The notes: a model not told the origin generated them from the letters alone. DNA of 64,000 nucleotides from Apostichopus japonicus (GCF_037975245.1 NC_092576.1:1624501-1688500); one strand, 5' to 3'; counted from the stretch's first letter, positions 34,401 to 41,085 are shown. Made by a program: numbers and translations.

Positions 34401-36565
34401 CAGCAGCAGAGTTAATTGTTGTTGTTCCCAATTTCCATCGAAACTGTTATCTCTCAAACTGGAACGAGAGTATCTTTCTTAGCTGTTTGGAAAAGTTATT
34501 CATGGCAGGTATATACCTATGAAGGTGACAGTTGGGTTTGCTTGACTCCCTTATGGGTATTATGCACAGTGTTTTCTATGTTTGAATGTGCAATTGAGCT
34601 CTGGTATTAATTAATATGAATAAAGGCTAGAAACAATATCTATCATAATAATAATAACTTACTTTTTTACTTAAATCTTCAGCTCGAAGAACACGACAGA
34701 GCTCTAAGGATCTTGGTACACAAACTGCAGGATTATGGAGCTGCTGAGAACTACTGCGATATCAACTCAAAAGGACGGGATCTAACCTATAGGAAACGGT
34801 TATTTCAGATCCTCCTTGGCGTATACTTGGATCCAATGGAAGGGTATGCTAACACATTCTATCATACGTTATATTATCACACAAATTGAATTACAAGTTC
34901 GAAGGGGGAGGCCATCCAAAATTAACATACTTAAGAGATATTTTAATGGGACATTGTGTTGGATGAAGTTGATTGCTTAGATATATTGCTGGAAATATTC
35001 TGCATCTTTAGGTCAAAATCATATTATCCTCATATCACTTTAGATGGCAAAGATATGATTTTTTTTCTTCACATTTTGTGTTCTTTGTTGAATGTATCTG
35101 GCAACAGCAGAGTGAATGGTTTCATCTAAGCCAATTGAGCTAAGAATGTTTTTGTATTTCCCTTCACTTTCTGTATTATATTTATTCCATGGATGGAATT
35201 CCAAACTGAAATCTAAACAACAAAGATGTTCTTAATGTTGGAAGGTGAATGAGGGAGGAGTTTTTTTTTGGGGGGGGTGAGAGAGGGGGGCTTGAGATAA
35301 TGGGGAGGTGGTTGATCGTTCATCACAAACTTATTGCGATGGGAGGGACAGAAGAAATGGACGAAACTAAACTAATCATACAGTCACCTCTTATACCTTT
35401 GTTAGATTATTCTCTGTCTCTAAGTTATAAATACTCTTTTCATTTTTTTTTTCACAGGAAGAAAGATTCATTACTTGCCCCAGCCATATCTCTTCTAAAC
35501 AGCCAAACAGCTGACTTTGATACAGTCAGGGTAGGTTAACTACTGAATATATTATAGTAACCTCCCTTCACCCCTCCCCTTCTCTGCCTCTCCCTTCACC
35601 ACTCCCCCTGCCCCTCCCTTTCCCCACTCCCCTGCCACTCCCTTCACCACTCCCCTGCCCCTGCCTTCACCACTCCCCCTCCCCTGCCCCTCCCTTCACC
35701 ACTCTTCCTCCCCTGTACCTCACTTCACCCCACTCCCTCCCCTGCTCCTTCCTTTCACCCTCCCCTGTCCCTCCATTTACCCCTCTCCCTACCTTGCCCC
35801 TACCTTTCACCCTGCCCCCTGCCCTCTCCCAAATGATGTTCAGCACATTATGTACAGAGAACATTTAAGTTAGTAGTCCAATATTTCGTAACAAAAGAAA
35901 TGTTGTCAAAATCAATATTGCAAACGAAGCAAATCTCTGCACCAATCTGCCTGGAATCAAAATGTCTGGCCCCTTAACTATTCTACCAAAGAAATAAAAA
36001 TATAAATAAATAAACATTAAGTTATTCCCCACATGGTTTCCTCTTGTGCTGTAATTTCAAAGTGACTATTACACTTTCAAAATTTTATTTTCTCACGTGA
36101 CTCAATGAAGGGGTGTCACTTGAGTTTAACCAGTTTAAAATTCTTCTAGAAGCAGAACTTTAAAGGTTTCTTAATGAGATATCTGCCCTCTCTCCACCTC
36201 TCTCTCTCTCCCTATTTAATTGTCAGGTTCTACAACTCATCCCAGATAGTTGGTCGGTTGGTCTCGTGAGGCAGTTCCTCAGGCACTCGGTGGAGACGAA
36301 CATGCACCTCGCACGAACCCGGAAGATACAGAACTCGCTCTCCAGGAATGAGAACCTTCAAGTGAAATACCACATGATGAGGCAGAGGCGGGAACCGGTC
36401 TACCTCAACGAGGAACGCCTCTGCCAGGTCTGCAATCAGACTTTCAACGAACCGAAATTTGTCCGTTATCCCAACGGGGTCATCACACACACGCACTGCG
36501 CTAGGAATAAAACTATCTGTCCCATTACAGGAAAGTTATTCAGCATCGGTAAAGAAGCATCGTGA
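1314..36565 (+). CDS. TGFBRAP1: TGFBRAP1, TGF-beta receptor-associated protein 1 / Vps3-like CORVET subunit, 5'-partial (gene-level entry)
   Basis: Eighteen exons with GT/AG junctions and matching phases join into one 787-residue reading frame plus stop (2364 nt). It aligns colinearly with vertebrate TGFBRAP1 from about human residue 76 to the C-terminus, so the first ~75 residues and the start lie upstream. In the family, this protein is the Vps3-like subunit of CORVET, which tethers Rab5-positive early endosomes; it also binds TGF-beta receptors and SMAD4. Visible parts: the rest of an N-terminal CNH (citron homology) beta-propeller (exons to about 9815), a helical clathrin-heavy-chain/Vps39-type repeat region (about 10031-35530), and a C-terminal Vps39_2-type end with a Cys-x2-Cys and His-x-His-Cys zinc-binding-like pattern. 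Introns reach 7.7 kb and carry most of the repeats. Closest alternative is the paralogue VPS39, but motifs such as KEEYHTHLAVLYL and LEHLV favour TGFBRAP1. Confidence 0.95.
1413..1885 (+). other. TGFBRAP1: TGFBRAP1 intron, no other feature
   Basis: Ordinary intron with a long T-run near 1450-1463. No other feature seen. Confidence 0.8.
1886..1915 (+). CDS. TGFBRAP1: TGFBRAP1 window exon 2 (30-nt microexon)
   Basis: Very short exon with acceptor 'gatctttttacag' and donor 'gtaagt', encoding PILSGAKAKG. It matches PVPSGARIKG of the vertebrate protein exactly where expected, which secures so small an exon. Confidence 0.9.
2134..2148 (+). other. TGFBRAP1: Possible 15-nt cassette microexon (TAKGK)
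   Basis: 'gtacag' precedes and 'gtaagc' follows a 15-nt segment that would insert TAKGK in frame between GAKAKG and VTSFTV. It resembles the end of the preceding exon. It lies at a natural exon boundary but has a weak polypyrimidine tract and no counterpart in the vertebrate protein. Confidence 0.25.
2369..2425 (+). CDS. TGFBRAP1: TGFBRAP1 window exon 3
   Basis: Acceptor 'gtcaacag', donor 'gtaagc'; 57 nt. Encodes VTSFTVNDSPKHGDAFSIE, matching AATFALNENPVSGDPFCVE. Confidence 0.92.
3000..3112 (-). repeat. tRNA-derived SINE / tRNA(Ser/Leu)-like pseudogene
   Basis: Read on the minus strand, 'tgtggccgagtggat' is an A-box of the Ser/Leu type. Downstream 'caggttcaatacc' is a B-box, with a long variable region between. 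The arms pair imperfectly, so this is a SINE head or tRNA pseudogene in the TGFBRAP1 intron 2426-3760. Confidence 0.6.
3206..3606 (-). mobile_element. 5'-truncated CR1/L2-like LINE, 3' end
   Basis: The minus-strand reading contains FAASKLWNILLTRIRNAPT followed by a FKKCLKNSLI segment, the typical C-terminus of CR1/L2-type reverse transcriptases. After it comes a 3' tail with 'tgtaaagcgcattgagc', a 'tttataaataa' stretch and an ATT microsatellite (3206-3222 on plus). Only the last part of the ORF remains; it is a dead copy inserted antisense in an intron. Confidence 0.7.
3761..3865 (+). CDS. TGFBRAP1: TGFBRAP1 window exon 4
   Basis: Acceptor 'ggtcatttag', donor 'gtaaga'; 105 nt. Encodes IAACAKKKAVQVYVVTEEKI then TFIKEVAIPELPMTL, matching the vertebrate VYEDRVQIVKEVSTAEQPLAV region. 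Confidence 0.94.
3866..4733 (+). other. TGFBRAP1: TGFBRAP1 intron
   Basis: Starts with three perfect copies of 'acttcaagtt' (about 3871-3900), then a low-complexity TAATG/CAGTG stretch (about 4110-4185). No gene seen. Confidence 0.75.
4734..4868 (+). CDS. TGFBRAP1: TGFBRAP1 window exon 5
   Basis: Acceptor 'tttttcaaacag', donor 'gtaagg'; 135 nt. Starts AVDGFCMCVAMETQYILVNY and ends PFVSRIGK, matching AVDGHFLCLALTTQYIIHNY...VKRIGR. A hAT MITE begins 19 nt past the donor. Confidence 0.95.
4888..5275. mobile_element. Non-autonomous hAT element (MITE), 388 bp
   Basis: Ends are 'cagggttgtccaacct' and 'aggttggacaaccatg', a 16-bp terminal inverted repeat with one mismatch at its second position. 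It is flanked by an exact 8-bp direct repeat 'gtatagac' (4880-4887 and 5276-5283). TIR sequence and 8-bp duplication are diagnostic of the hAT superfamily (Charlie-like). No transposase; subterminal GGCCG-rich motifs. Confidence 0.92.
5490..5840. repeat. ~60-bp tandem array, about 6 imperfect copies
   Basis: Recurring blocks 'aatccctcacccct', 'ctatttt(t)ggta' and 'acatagtaaat(t)atc' repeat about every 60 bp, with indels between copies. Confidence 0.75.
5853..5936. repeat. Polypyrimidine CCT/CCCT tract
   Basis: About 80 bp of almost pure C/T ending in a C-homopolymer, in the TGFBRAP1 intron 4869-8929. Confidence 0.8.
6955..7095. repeat. AT-rich low-complexity (TTTATTAT)n
   Basis: Degenerate TTAT/ATTT repeats. 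The rest of intron 4869-8929 outside listed repeats shows nothing recognisable. Confidence 0.75.
8486..8929 (+). repeat. TGFBRAP1: Tandem duplication of the intron 3' end (~220-bp unit)
   Basis: Copy 1 (about 8486-8690) and copy 2 (about 8700-8900) share 'ttcaaatgcc.tgtcctttga', 'ataatgttac.tta', 'gtgtatgatatccc' and 'ttctgtagc' landmarks in order. Each copy holds an acceptor-like end ('gcccaccag', 'cctccag') before the genuine acceptor 'ctccttcag' at 8929. Confidence 0.75.
8930..9084 (+). CDS. TGFBRAP1: TGFBRAP1 window exon 6
   Basis: Acceptor 'tctccttcag', donor 'gttggt'; 155 nt, ends phase 2. Encodes EFLLPGPGIGVFVTPAAISE then RPPVKWAEDVNGVGF..., matching EFLLAGPGGLGMFATVAGIS. The last codon (Ser) is split with the next exon. 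Confidence 0.95.
9255..9475. repeat. Dispersed repeat, copy A (shared with 11820-12165)
   Basis: Landmarks 'agctgcatcaatatca', 'gatgatcttggc', 'cagcctggct' and 'tgacacagtgcctaa' recur in order in the intron after exon 10. This indicates a dispersed element of unknown class. Confidence 0.6.
9683..9815 (+). CDS. TGFBRAP1: TGFBRAP1 window exon 7 (end of CNH)
   Basis: Acceptor 'tcattttttag', donor 'gtataa'; 133 nt. Starts ILDQKQKQAIPFQNGCIIGD and ends IPLPVEKQ, matching MLDQQQKQTLPF...VPLPLEKQ. Confidence 0.95.
10031..10126 (+). CDS. TGFBRAP1: TGFBRAP1 window exon 8
   Basis: Acceptor 'ttttccacag', donor 'gtattt'; 96 nt. VQALLTDRQVDEALSLAMNF then RQAGLSKEKFQK, matching IQDLLASRRVEEALVLAK...KEKFQ; start of the helical region. 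Confidence 0.95.
10127..10850 (+). other. TGFBRAP1: TGFBRAP1 intron
   Basis: Contains an A-run at about 10567-10583; otherwise nothing recognised. Confidence 0.8.
10851..10955 (+). CDS. TGFBRAP1: TGFBRAP1 window exon 9
   Basis: Acceptor 'tgtcctccag', donor 'gtaggt'; 105 nt. MYTNIQQQGGFIKFGEHKLD then EAKELFIRGRLDVRE, matching MYRRILQQAGFIQF...EAKELFRSGQLDVRE. Confidence 0.96.
11150..11285 (+). mobile_element. LINE/SINE 3'-end fragment (L2/CR1-like tail)
   Basis: 'gtaaagcactgtgatc', then 'agagtgctctatcaaata' and an (ATA)n run: the usual 3' hairpin plus microsatellite tail of L2/CR1-like retroposons. No coding part was recognised. Confidence 0.5.
11386..11577 (+). CDS. TGFBRAP1: TGFBRAP1 window exon 10
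   Basis: Acceptor 'ggccgttaacag', donor 'gtgagt'; 192 nt. Starts LICLFPDLLPSSSYFSRAVP, continues LLHDYADVNQ and ends ATGYRM, matching LISLYPFLLPTSSSFTRSHP, LHEYADLNQL and ANGYK. Confidence 0.96.
11820..12165. repeat. Dispersed repeat, copy B (shared with 9255-9475)
   Basis: Same ordered landmarks as copy A ('ggctgcatcaatatca', 'gatcttggcaaaccag', 'cagcctggctgca', 'ttgacacaatggctaa') but with ~190 bp of extra sequence in the middle. Confidence 0.6.
12947..13368. mobile_element. hAT-like MITE, 422 bp
   Basis: Perfect 13-bp terminal inverted repeats 'cagggatgtgccc' / 'gggcacatccctg'. Flanking octamers 'actatatg' and 'tgtgtatg' agree at only 5 of 8 positions, so the target duplication is degraded or absent. 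Internal 'tgcccagcact' motif repeated. No coding capacity. Confidence 0.75.
15666..16286 (-). pseudogene. LINE reverse-transcriptase C-terminal relic
   Basis: The minus-strand frame holds YKIINGTAPEHYLSPL followed by a divergent segment ending RNALLTDIRTAQSLVVFKSF. This is the pattern of the C-terminal region of CR1/L2/Jockey-type polymerases (compare YKSLNGLAPIYLSEL in the LINE at 61.3 kb). It lacks the catalytic domain. Near the 3' side (15740-15860) a ~58-bp block ('ctcattccgaatgtc') is duplicated in tandem. Confidence 0.55.
17909..18304. repeat. 16-bp minisatellite, about 24 copies
   Basis: Unit 'gtgggacagtcagacc' with scattered substitutions and a few 9-11 bp partial units. Because 16 is not a multiple of 3, each forward frame cycles through the same three phases, giving stop-free repetitive readings (GQSDRGTVRPWDSQTV-like) in all three frames. 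Not considered coding. Confidence 0.95.
19101..19294 (+). CDS. TGFBRAP1: TGFBRAP1 window exon 11
   Basis: Acceptor 'tcgacgatcag', donor 'gtaaat'; 194 nt, ends phase 2. Starts EVDTALLKLYAASDPKKLNN, matching DIDTALLKLYAEAD; ends HEKAMNIWM plus a split Arg. Confidence 0.96.
19310..19480 (-). mobile_element. Retroposon 3'-end fragment
   Basis: On the minus strand 'tttgtaaagcgctatgagc' and 'gcgctatataaatatga', followed by a TTATTA tail, match the 3' end of L2/V-SINE-like retroposons. The body further along (to ~19850) is not identifiable. Confidence 0.5.
20580..20985. repeat. Imperfect ~120-bp tandem repeat
   Basis: Three diverged copies marked by 'ttatattactgtgca', 'caagttagagtacaag' and 'aagtacaaatccac' in the TGFBRAP1 intron 19295-21084. 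Confidence 0.65.
21085..21153 (+). CDS. TGFBRAP1: TGFBRAP1 window exon 12
   Basis: Acceptor 'tcatctcttcag', donor 'gtaaga'; 69 nt (1+66+2). IQDQELVDSSFPGLDFIVEF plus LA, matching QDSTRSDLYEYIVDFL. Confidence 0.93.
22060..22130 (+). repeat. tRNA-like cloverleaf, probably a SINE head
   Basis: Acceptor 'gtgtcca'/'tggaggc' (one mismatch), A-box 'tagcctagtgg', an anticodon arm with loop 'atataaa', and a perfect T-arm 'ccgggttcgaatcccgg'. The following sequence and (AT)n run (about 22162-22180) look like a short SINE tail. The wobble-rich anticodon stem and unusual ATA anticodon argue against a working tRNA gene. Confidence 0.55.
22479..22551 (+). CDS. TGFBRAP1: TGFBRAP1 window exon 13
   Basis: Acceptor 'gtttctctcag', donor 'gtgagc'; 73 nt. 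Split Lys then LSDHELVWRYVEWCLQKDPE, matching LDEELVWAYADWVLQKSEE. Confidence 0.95.
23410..24780. repeat. ~167-bp satellite array with two half-units
   Basis: About eight copies of a unit built from two related halves ('gactagcatagggacactatgacat...' and 'agactggctgccctgtgacacag...'). The period is about 167 bp, measured between successive 'cagtcctctaacacagtgac' blocks. Copies decay toward 24780. The whole array sits inside the TGFBRAP1 intron 22552-24889. Confidence 0.9.
24890..25024 (+). CDS. TGFBRAP1: TGFBRAP1 window exon 14
   Basis: Acceptor 'aaattctgacag', donor 'gtacgt'; 135 nt. IFTERPEDEPPTERMRPDTI then IDYLHAYPTAVIRYLEHLVF, matching VFTKRPLDE...DIINCLKKYPKALVKYLEHLV. Confidence 0.96.
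25244..25538. mobile_element. MITE-like element, 295 bp, ~22-bp TIRs
   Basis: Left end 'gtccattaagctataggt' and right end 'acctatagttaatggac' are inverted copies (one indel) continuing into 'tgcat'/'atgca'. Just inside the left end is a hairpin ('aaaaacccgccgtt' / 'aacggcaggttttt'). Superfamily not determined; no ORF. Confidence 0.65.
26148..26460 (+). mobile_element. tRNA-derived SINE with L2-like tail
   Basis: A-box 'tagtcaagtgg' and B-box 'caggttcaagtcc' are followed by ~200 bp of body. The 3' part has 'gatgcgccttgagcagcg' and 'gcgctttatgaatcta', ending in an (ATT)n microsatellite. Head, body and LINE-like tail make a complete SINE. Confidence 0.75.
27268..27376. repeat. 14-bp tandem repeat
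   Basis: Unit 'cctgatacgccatt': four perfect copies, one with a single change, then degenerate copies ('cctgatttgctttt'). Confidence 0.9.
32757..32969 (+). CDS. TGFBRAP1: TGFBRAP1 window exon 15
   Basis: Acceptor 'ctctactgcag', donor 'gtgagt'; 213 nt. Starts KETYHTHLAVLYLSEVLKLR, matching KEEYHTHLAVLYLEEVLLQR; ends MYAECAVLYGK. The last ~28 nt plus the donor have been amplified into the adjacent minisatellite. Confidence 0.96.
32942..34235. repeat. TGFBRAP1: ~92-bp minisatellite derived from an exon end and its 5' splice site
   Basis: Counting the genuine exon end at 32942-32969, the block 'gtactttatgggaaggtgag' occurs 14 times (with variants such as 'actttttgggaag'). Each is followed by 'tatgatggttatacttaca' and a GTATGTAT-rich spacer. 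Unit length is about 92-104 bp depending on the number of GTAT repeats. Copies share variants in blocks, suggesting higher-order duplication. Confidence 0.95.
34683..34843 (+). CDS. TGFBRAP1: TGFBRAP1 window exon 16
   Basis: Acceptor 'ttaaatcttcag', donor 'gtatgc'; 161 nt, ends phase 2. LEEHDRALRILVHKLQDYGA then AENYCDINSKGRD..., matching LGEHEKALHILVHELQDFAA and AEDYC. Confidence 0.96.
34844..35457 (+). other. TGFBRAP1: TGFBRAP1 intron
   Basis: A short 'tgtatctggcaacagcagagtg' block near 35090 resembles sequences near 18385 and 49330, a possible dispersed-repeat trace. Otherwise only a G-rich stretch near 35270. Confidence 0.6.
35458..35530 (+). CDS. TGFBRAP1: TGFBRAP1 window exon 17
   Basis: Acceptor 'ttttttcacag', donor 'gtaggt'; 73 nt. 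Split Gly then KKDSLLAPAISLLNSQTADF and DTVR, matching LAVAAVDLLNRHATEFDAAQ. Confidence 0.95.
35560..35832. repeat. Polypyrimidine tract, about 270 bp
   Basis: Almost pure C/T with the recurring motif 'cccctcccttcaccac', beginning ~30 nt after the exon 17 donor. Mirror-like homopyrimidine sequence of this type can form triplex DNA. Confidence 0.85.
36227..36565 (+). CDS. TGFBRAP1: TGFBRAP1 window exon 18 (last coding exon)
   Basis: Acceptor 'tttaattgtcag'; 112 codons and TGA. VLQLIPDSWSVGLVRQFLRH matches VLQMLPDTWSVQLLCPFL; then SRNENLQVKYHMMR. The zinc-binding-like end has CQVC, FVRYPNGVITHTHCAR and CPITGKLFSIGKEAS. The conserved 'FVRYPNG...HTHCA' block fixes the Vps39_2-type C-terminus. 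No AATAAA was found close downstream, so the 3' UTR end is unclear. Confidence 0.96.
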   Translation, partial: VLQLIPDSWSVGLVRQFLRHSVETNMHLARTRKIQNSLSRNENLQVKYHMMRQRREPVYLNEERLCQVCNQTFNEPKFVRYPNGVITHTHCARNKTICPITGKLFSIGKEAS

Positions 36566-36659
36566 TGTCCTTTGCGCCGAACCTTTGTTTTTCTTTTTTT
36601 TGAAGCTGAGATTTCCCTTTAATGAAAACAAACAAATATTTGCTGACGGTGAAATTCTC

Positions 36660-36725
36660 AATCTACCTGTCTTGTCCTGTCCTGTCAATGAGAAGTTGTT
36701 CAGGATTGGTCAAGAAGTATCTTGA
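36660..36725 (+). pseudogene. Decayed tandem duplicate of the TGFBRAP1 C-terminal codons
   Basis: Reads CPVNEKLFRIGQEVS then TGA, compared with CPITGKLFSIGKEAS-TGA at the true end ~155 nt upstream. Nucleotides also align around the stop ('gaagtatcttgatgacc' vs 'gaagcatcgtgatgtcc'). It lies in the presumed 3' UTR. Either a relic of a small tandem duplication or an alternative tail; no clear acceptor precedes it. Confidence 0.6.
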
Positions 36726-37459
36726 TGACCGTTGAAATTTTGTTCACCTGAAGTTTACAGCTTTGGTTTGGATAGATGTTGCCAAGTGGGAATTCAATTG
36801 CTTTATCGAAAAGTAACGGTTTCTAGGTGAATCAGAGACTATGCTTCACATTGTAGTGGAGTACGGTGGTAACACACACTCACATAGTGATGTTATTGGG
36901 TTTTGTATTCTTGTTTTCTTTTTTAAGAACGGACTCTTCACAAAAGAGGGCCAGTTAGTATTGGATATTGGCCGGGTGAGCAACCCTTGGATTTTGCCAA
37001 AAAGAAGGGGGTTTTTTTTCATTGCATGGGGGAGAGGGGAGGAGGGTACAAAATTATCTCAAATTTTACTGTAAACGAAACTGAAAAGTCTGAAATTTAA
37101 GGCTTGTTGACCTTAACAAGTACAATGTGACAGTCTCCTGGAATGTTAATAAGTGGTTTCCAAAGTTTGATTTCTAATCTTCAAATAACATCTTCAGATC
37201 TGATGTTAAAAACAGTAGTGTTGTCTTTTATTACTTGTGAGAAAACTTAAGATATAAACCAAAAAAAACTTCAGGCTTAAATCAACATACTGTTATAGAT
37301 AATTCTACAGAAAAATAACCTCTCTTTATGTTGGCAATGCAAACATATATTCAGTCACAGAGATATACAGTAGACTGTGTTCAATTGTGATATTGTTGAC
37401 TTATACTATAGTTTATTGCAAGATTATTGAGGTTTAGTCATATCCTGTCTCCTGCTTTA

Positions 37460-37710
37460 AGGGATTAATTGATTGATTAGTTGTTTGATTGATTCAATGA
37501 ATGGTTGATTGTGTAATTGACCTGCTGATTGACTGATTGATTTATCGGTTGGCCAATCCCTTGATAGATTGATTGAAAAAATTGATAGATTGGTTGGTTT
37601 TATTGGTTGATTGATTACTTTACCTGCTGATTGGCTAACTAATTGGCTGACTGATTTATCAGTTGGTTAATTACTTGATTGATTGATTGATTGAAAACTT
37701 GATTGATTTG
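37460..37710. repeat. (GATT)n-rich low-complexity region
   Basis: Degenerate 'gattgattgatt' with 'ggttgatt' and 'ctgattgact' variants over 250 bp. Confidence 0.8.
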
Positions 37711-38316
37711 GCACTGTCAGCACAAACAACAAGTTTCTTGCAAGCTGATTTGATTTCAAGCAAACTTTTTATTCAAAGTAGCAACTGGTAGCAACTGGTT
37801 CAAATTTGGGACCAAGGTTAGATTAAGGACCTTGTTTCATATCTTGTAAATTTAAACAGATGCTCACATAAGATAGCAGAAGGAGAACATGTCAGAGGAA
37901 ATCTGGATGTATGTTATCCCTAGGTATGGTACCTTCTCCCCCACCCCTACCCACCCCCAACCACAAGTTTCTCTTTTAAGACAACAACAACAAGTTCAAA
38001 TTTTGGAGAGTTTTAAAACGAGGGCCTTTTCTCTTCCTCGGGGGCTGACTTTAGCTCACATCATGTAGAATAATTTTAGCAGGTACTTAGACTCACTTTG
38101 ATCATGTGTTCATAATGTATATTTTGTATCTTTTTGAAGATATTCTGTGTTGTACAGTAAGTATAACAGACAGAAGAAGAAAGAGACTTCTTCTATTTTC
38201 AATCTTTTTAAATAGGGATAATCTCTCCAAGTGAAATATATAGTCTACTAGTATATAAACAACACTTTACAGTGTACTTGAGTTGTATTTTATCGCATTC
38301 ATCGGACAAAAAAGTA

Positions 38317-38382
38317 GGAGTGATAGCTCAGTGGTTAACGCAGATGCCTTCCAATCATAAGGTCCCGAGTTCAAGTCACTCC
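38317..38382 (+). repeat. tRNA-derived SINE head / tRNA pseudogene
   Basis: Perfect 7-bp acceptor pairing 'ggagtga' / 'tcactcc', A-box 'tagctcagtgg' and B-box 'gagttcaagtc'. The T-stem does not pair and the anticodon loop is 8 nt, so it is not a functional tRNA. Confidence 0.6.
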
Positions 38383-39389
38383 AAGATTAATGTATGTTGT
38401 CCAGTTACAGAGTTGTTGACAATTCATAATCATGGATGTTAAATATGAATCTAAGAGACTGACTTCGGTCAGCTTGCAGCTTTGATAAGCCAACGAGGCT
38501 TCTTCGCGAGTTCCTGCTTGCAGGAGGATCTAAAATACATAGGCCTACATACACGCATACACACATACGTACAAATAGATGGATTCCTAGTATATTAGTA
38601 TTGTTATAGGAGAGGAAATTCCCCTCTAAACCAAGGGTTCTTAGTTGACGGCCCATGTACCAATTCTGCGAGAAGAAAAACTGACAAGCTTGCTCACATT
38701 AATCTCTCAATTATTAGGGTGCAGGGCCTTAAACGAGACCCAAGCATCATTGTTGGTCTGTGTGATAGAGATAGCTGTCATGAAAAAATACCGAGAACAG
38801 AAAATCTTATTCCATTTGGAAGATATAATAGGTTCAATGTTTCTTCACACTTAGGGATGAAGACTTGATCAAGTCTAAAATAATATGACTGTTTTTCTTG
38901 ATTGGTTTTCTTTATTGGATGGTTTTTGCAAAAGCAGAAGCTATGTTATTGAGCATCTGAACATGACATAGTGCATTCCATGCATGGTTTCAGTGTCAAT
39001 TCTGTTGAAATTCTACATCAAAACAAATATACATGAGGAGTAAAACAGAGCAGATCAAAGACTTCAGATCTTAGAGGGACAGTACGACCTCTCAGAGTTT
39101 TAAAACAACAGATCCCTGATATGAATTTTTAATCTAGGATGTCTCCCAAACGGAGCAAGGTTTGACCTAGCTGTTTTAAGGGAATCGATTTTGACATCGA
39201 TCTCTGTCAGATAAAAGCTAAATATAACGATTGGGTTTGTGTTTCTTTAAAAGGTAGTCAGCATATGCCCCAAATTATAGCATGCTATAATTGCTACAAG
39301 TTTTCAAAAAAATACTGTCCTGGGGGTCTTTACCGTCCAAATCGTTTTCCAAATTGATTTTTGTTTTCCAACTCTTTTCCAAATCGTTT

Positions 39390-39674
39390 GTTCCAAATCG
39401 TTTTCCAAAAAGTCAATTAGACCGGAACAGTCCTATCATCAAAAGGTATACCAAACAGGCAAACTCTAACGTTTGAAATATAAGTTTTGAAGTTTTGGCT
39501 ACTGCATTGTGGAATAAATGAGGAGTGTCGATTCGTACTTGTCAATGGCAACCACAATGCAGTAGCCAAAACTTCATAACTTATATTTCAAACGTTAGAG
39601 TTTGCCTGTTTGGTATACCTTTTGATGATAGGACTATTCCGGTCTAATTGACTTTTTGGTAAACGATTTGGAAC
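39390..39674. mobile_element. Fold-back (long hairpin) element, ~124-bp arms
   Basis: Left arm 39390-39513 and right arm 39552-39674 are near-perfect inverted copies: outer ends 'gttccaaatcgtttt..' / '..aaacgatttggaac', inner ends 'actgcattgtgg' / 'ccacaatgcagt'. They are separated by ~38 nt. No ORF. The sequence just outside the left arm repeats 'ttttccaaatcgtt'. Confidence 0.85.
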
Positions 39675-40969
39675 AAAAACCGCATCGAACCACTTCGAGC
39701 AATCACCGCTCTGTCCAGAAGCAGTCGAAGTGTGTGGCCATGCATACCTCCGCCTCTGCCCTCAGTGCACTTTTTGACTGCTTACTAGTGCAGTATCAGT
39801 ATTAACATTAAAAAAAAAATGGAAATTCCAAGGTATTAACAATATACGCTCTGACAGACATTCAATTAGTTGTGTGATTTTAAAATCGTATCGTTGAAAC
39901 ATTTCCCCCCGTAATCAAAAGTAAGCGATGTTTGAAGTAAGTTCCCCATGCACGAATATAAACGTAGGGCCTCACAACGTAGGTCCCTACATTGGGCCTC
40001 GATACCTGTAAGAACATCTTCAAGTAGTTTCGGCTCCGAGTCCCCGACATAATTTGCTGCTCAGTGAATTAAATAAAAAGGAGATATTCCAGAGAGATTT
40101 AAGAGTTATGTATCTCGGAGACATGCATTTGAGATGTGCTTGAAACTTCAACTGAAATACTGCAGCTATGAAAGGGGGGGGGGGGAGGCCCCCATGGAGT
40201 TCCCCGTGCAACATCGTCAATGGCATCGGTACACCTCACCCTCTCCCAATGATACTACGTTCCTCCTATGCCTCCGTTACACTTTTTGTTTGTTGTTCAT
40301 ATTAAAAAAGTTACGTGCTAATCTTGAGAGTCTGTCTTTGTTCTATTTTCTAGCAAATGTAAATTCCCGTGGTCAAAGTGAAGTTAGGGAGAAGGTATTG
40401 AGACTATTTTGAAGTTTATAATAAGAATCTTGGAATGTTTATATACATATTTTATCTTTCTGTAAGTGTCACTTTGTTTGTCTCAGATAATATTTCTTTC
40501 TGTATGAATGATTATGTATTACAATTTACAAGTATATCTCACTGAAGAAGAAGAAGCTGAGAGGAAGTAAAGTAAAGTATTCAGAAATTCCGAACAGAAA
40601 GAGAGAGAGAGATCCAACCGGTTAGCACTCTATATATATATACATAGAGGGCGTTTTACAACATAAATTTAGAGTTCCTTTATATGAACTCTATTGAAAT
40701 TCATGTAAAAACACTTTCTTTCTTTTTTCTGCAGGAAACGAAAGGATATCTTCTTTAAAGAAAAATACCTTCTACTATTTTCATATCCTGTTAATACTTT
40801 TTCCAGTTTTAACGAGTTACTAATTATTTAAGAATTGTTTGACTGACTTCGCCCTACTGTCCATTCTAGTTATGGTTGATGCTTGAGTAGTATACATACG
40901 TCGATATTTCGTTTCATGTTTATATGTACAGGAACCGAGTACGAGTATCTGTGACGCATGTATTCTGTC

Positions 40970-41085
40970 GGTAGAACAACACTGATTAGTTTCATACACG
41001 CTCAAAGCGATCAAACGTTCTCAGTACATTCCTACAATCATAGCGACAAATCATCTATTAAATTCTACAGAGTGCATTTGAAATG
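40970..41085 (+). other. SAP30BP: SAP30BP 5' UTR exon 1 (start approximate)
   Basis: A donor 'aaatg|gtaagt' at 41085/41086 pairs with acceptor 'ctcctcctacag' at 41734, just upstream of the coding start. The transcription start cannot be placed from sequence; the left boundary is a guess. Splicing creates a tiny uORF across the junction. Confidence 0.45.

Larger units (their letters stand above)
36566..40990. other. Intergenic region TGFBRAP1-SAP30BP
   Basis: Contains the TGFBRAP1 3' UTR of unknown length, the decayed tail copy, a GATT-rich low-complexity stretch (about 37460-37710), a tRNA-like SINE head (38317-38382) and a fold-back element (39390-39674). No gene was recognised. Confidence 0.7.
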
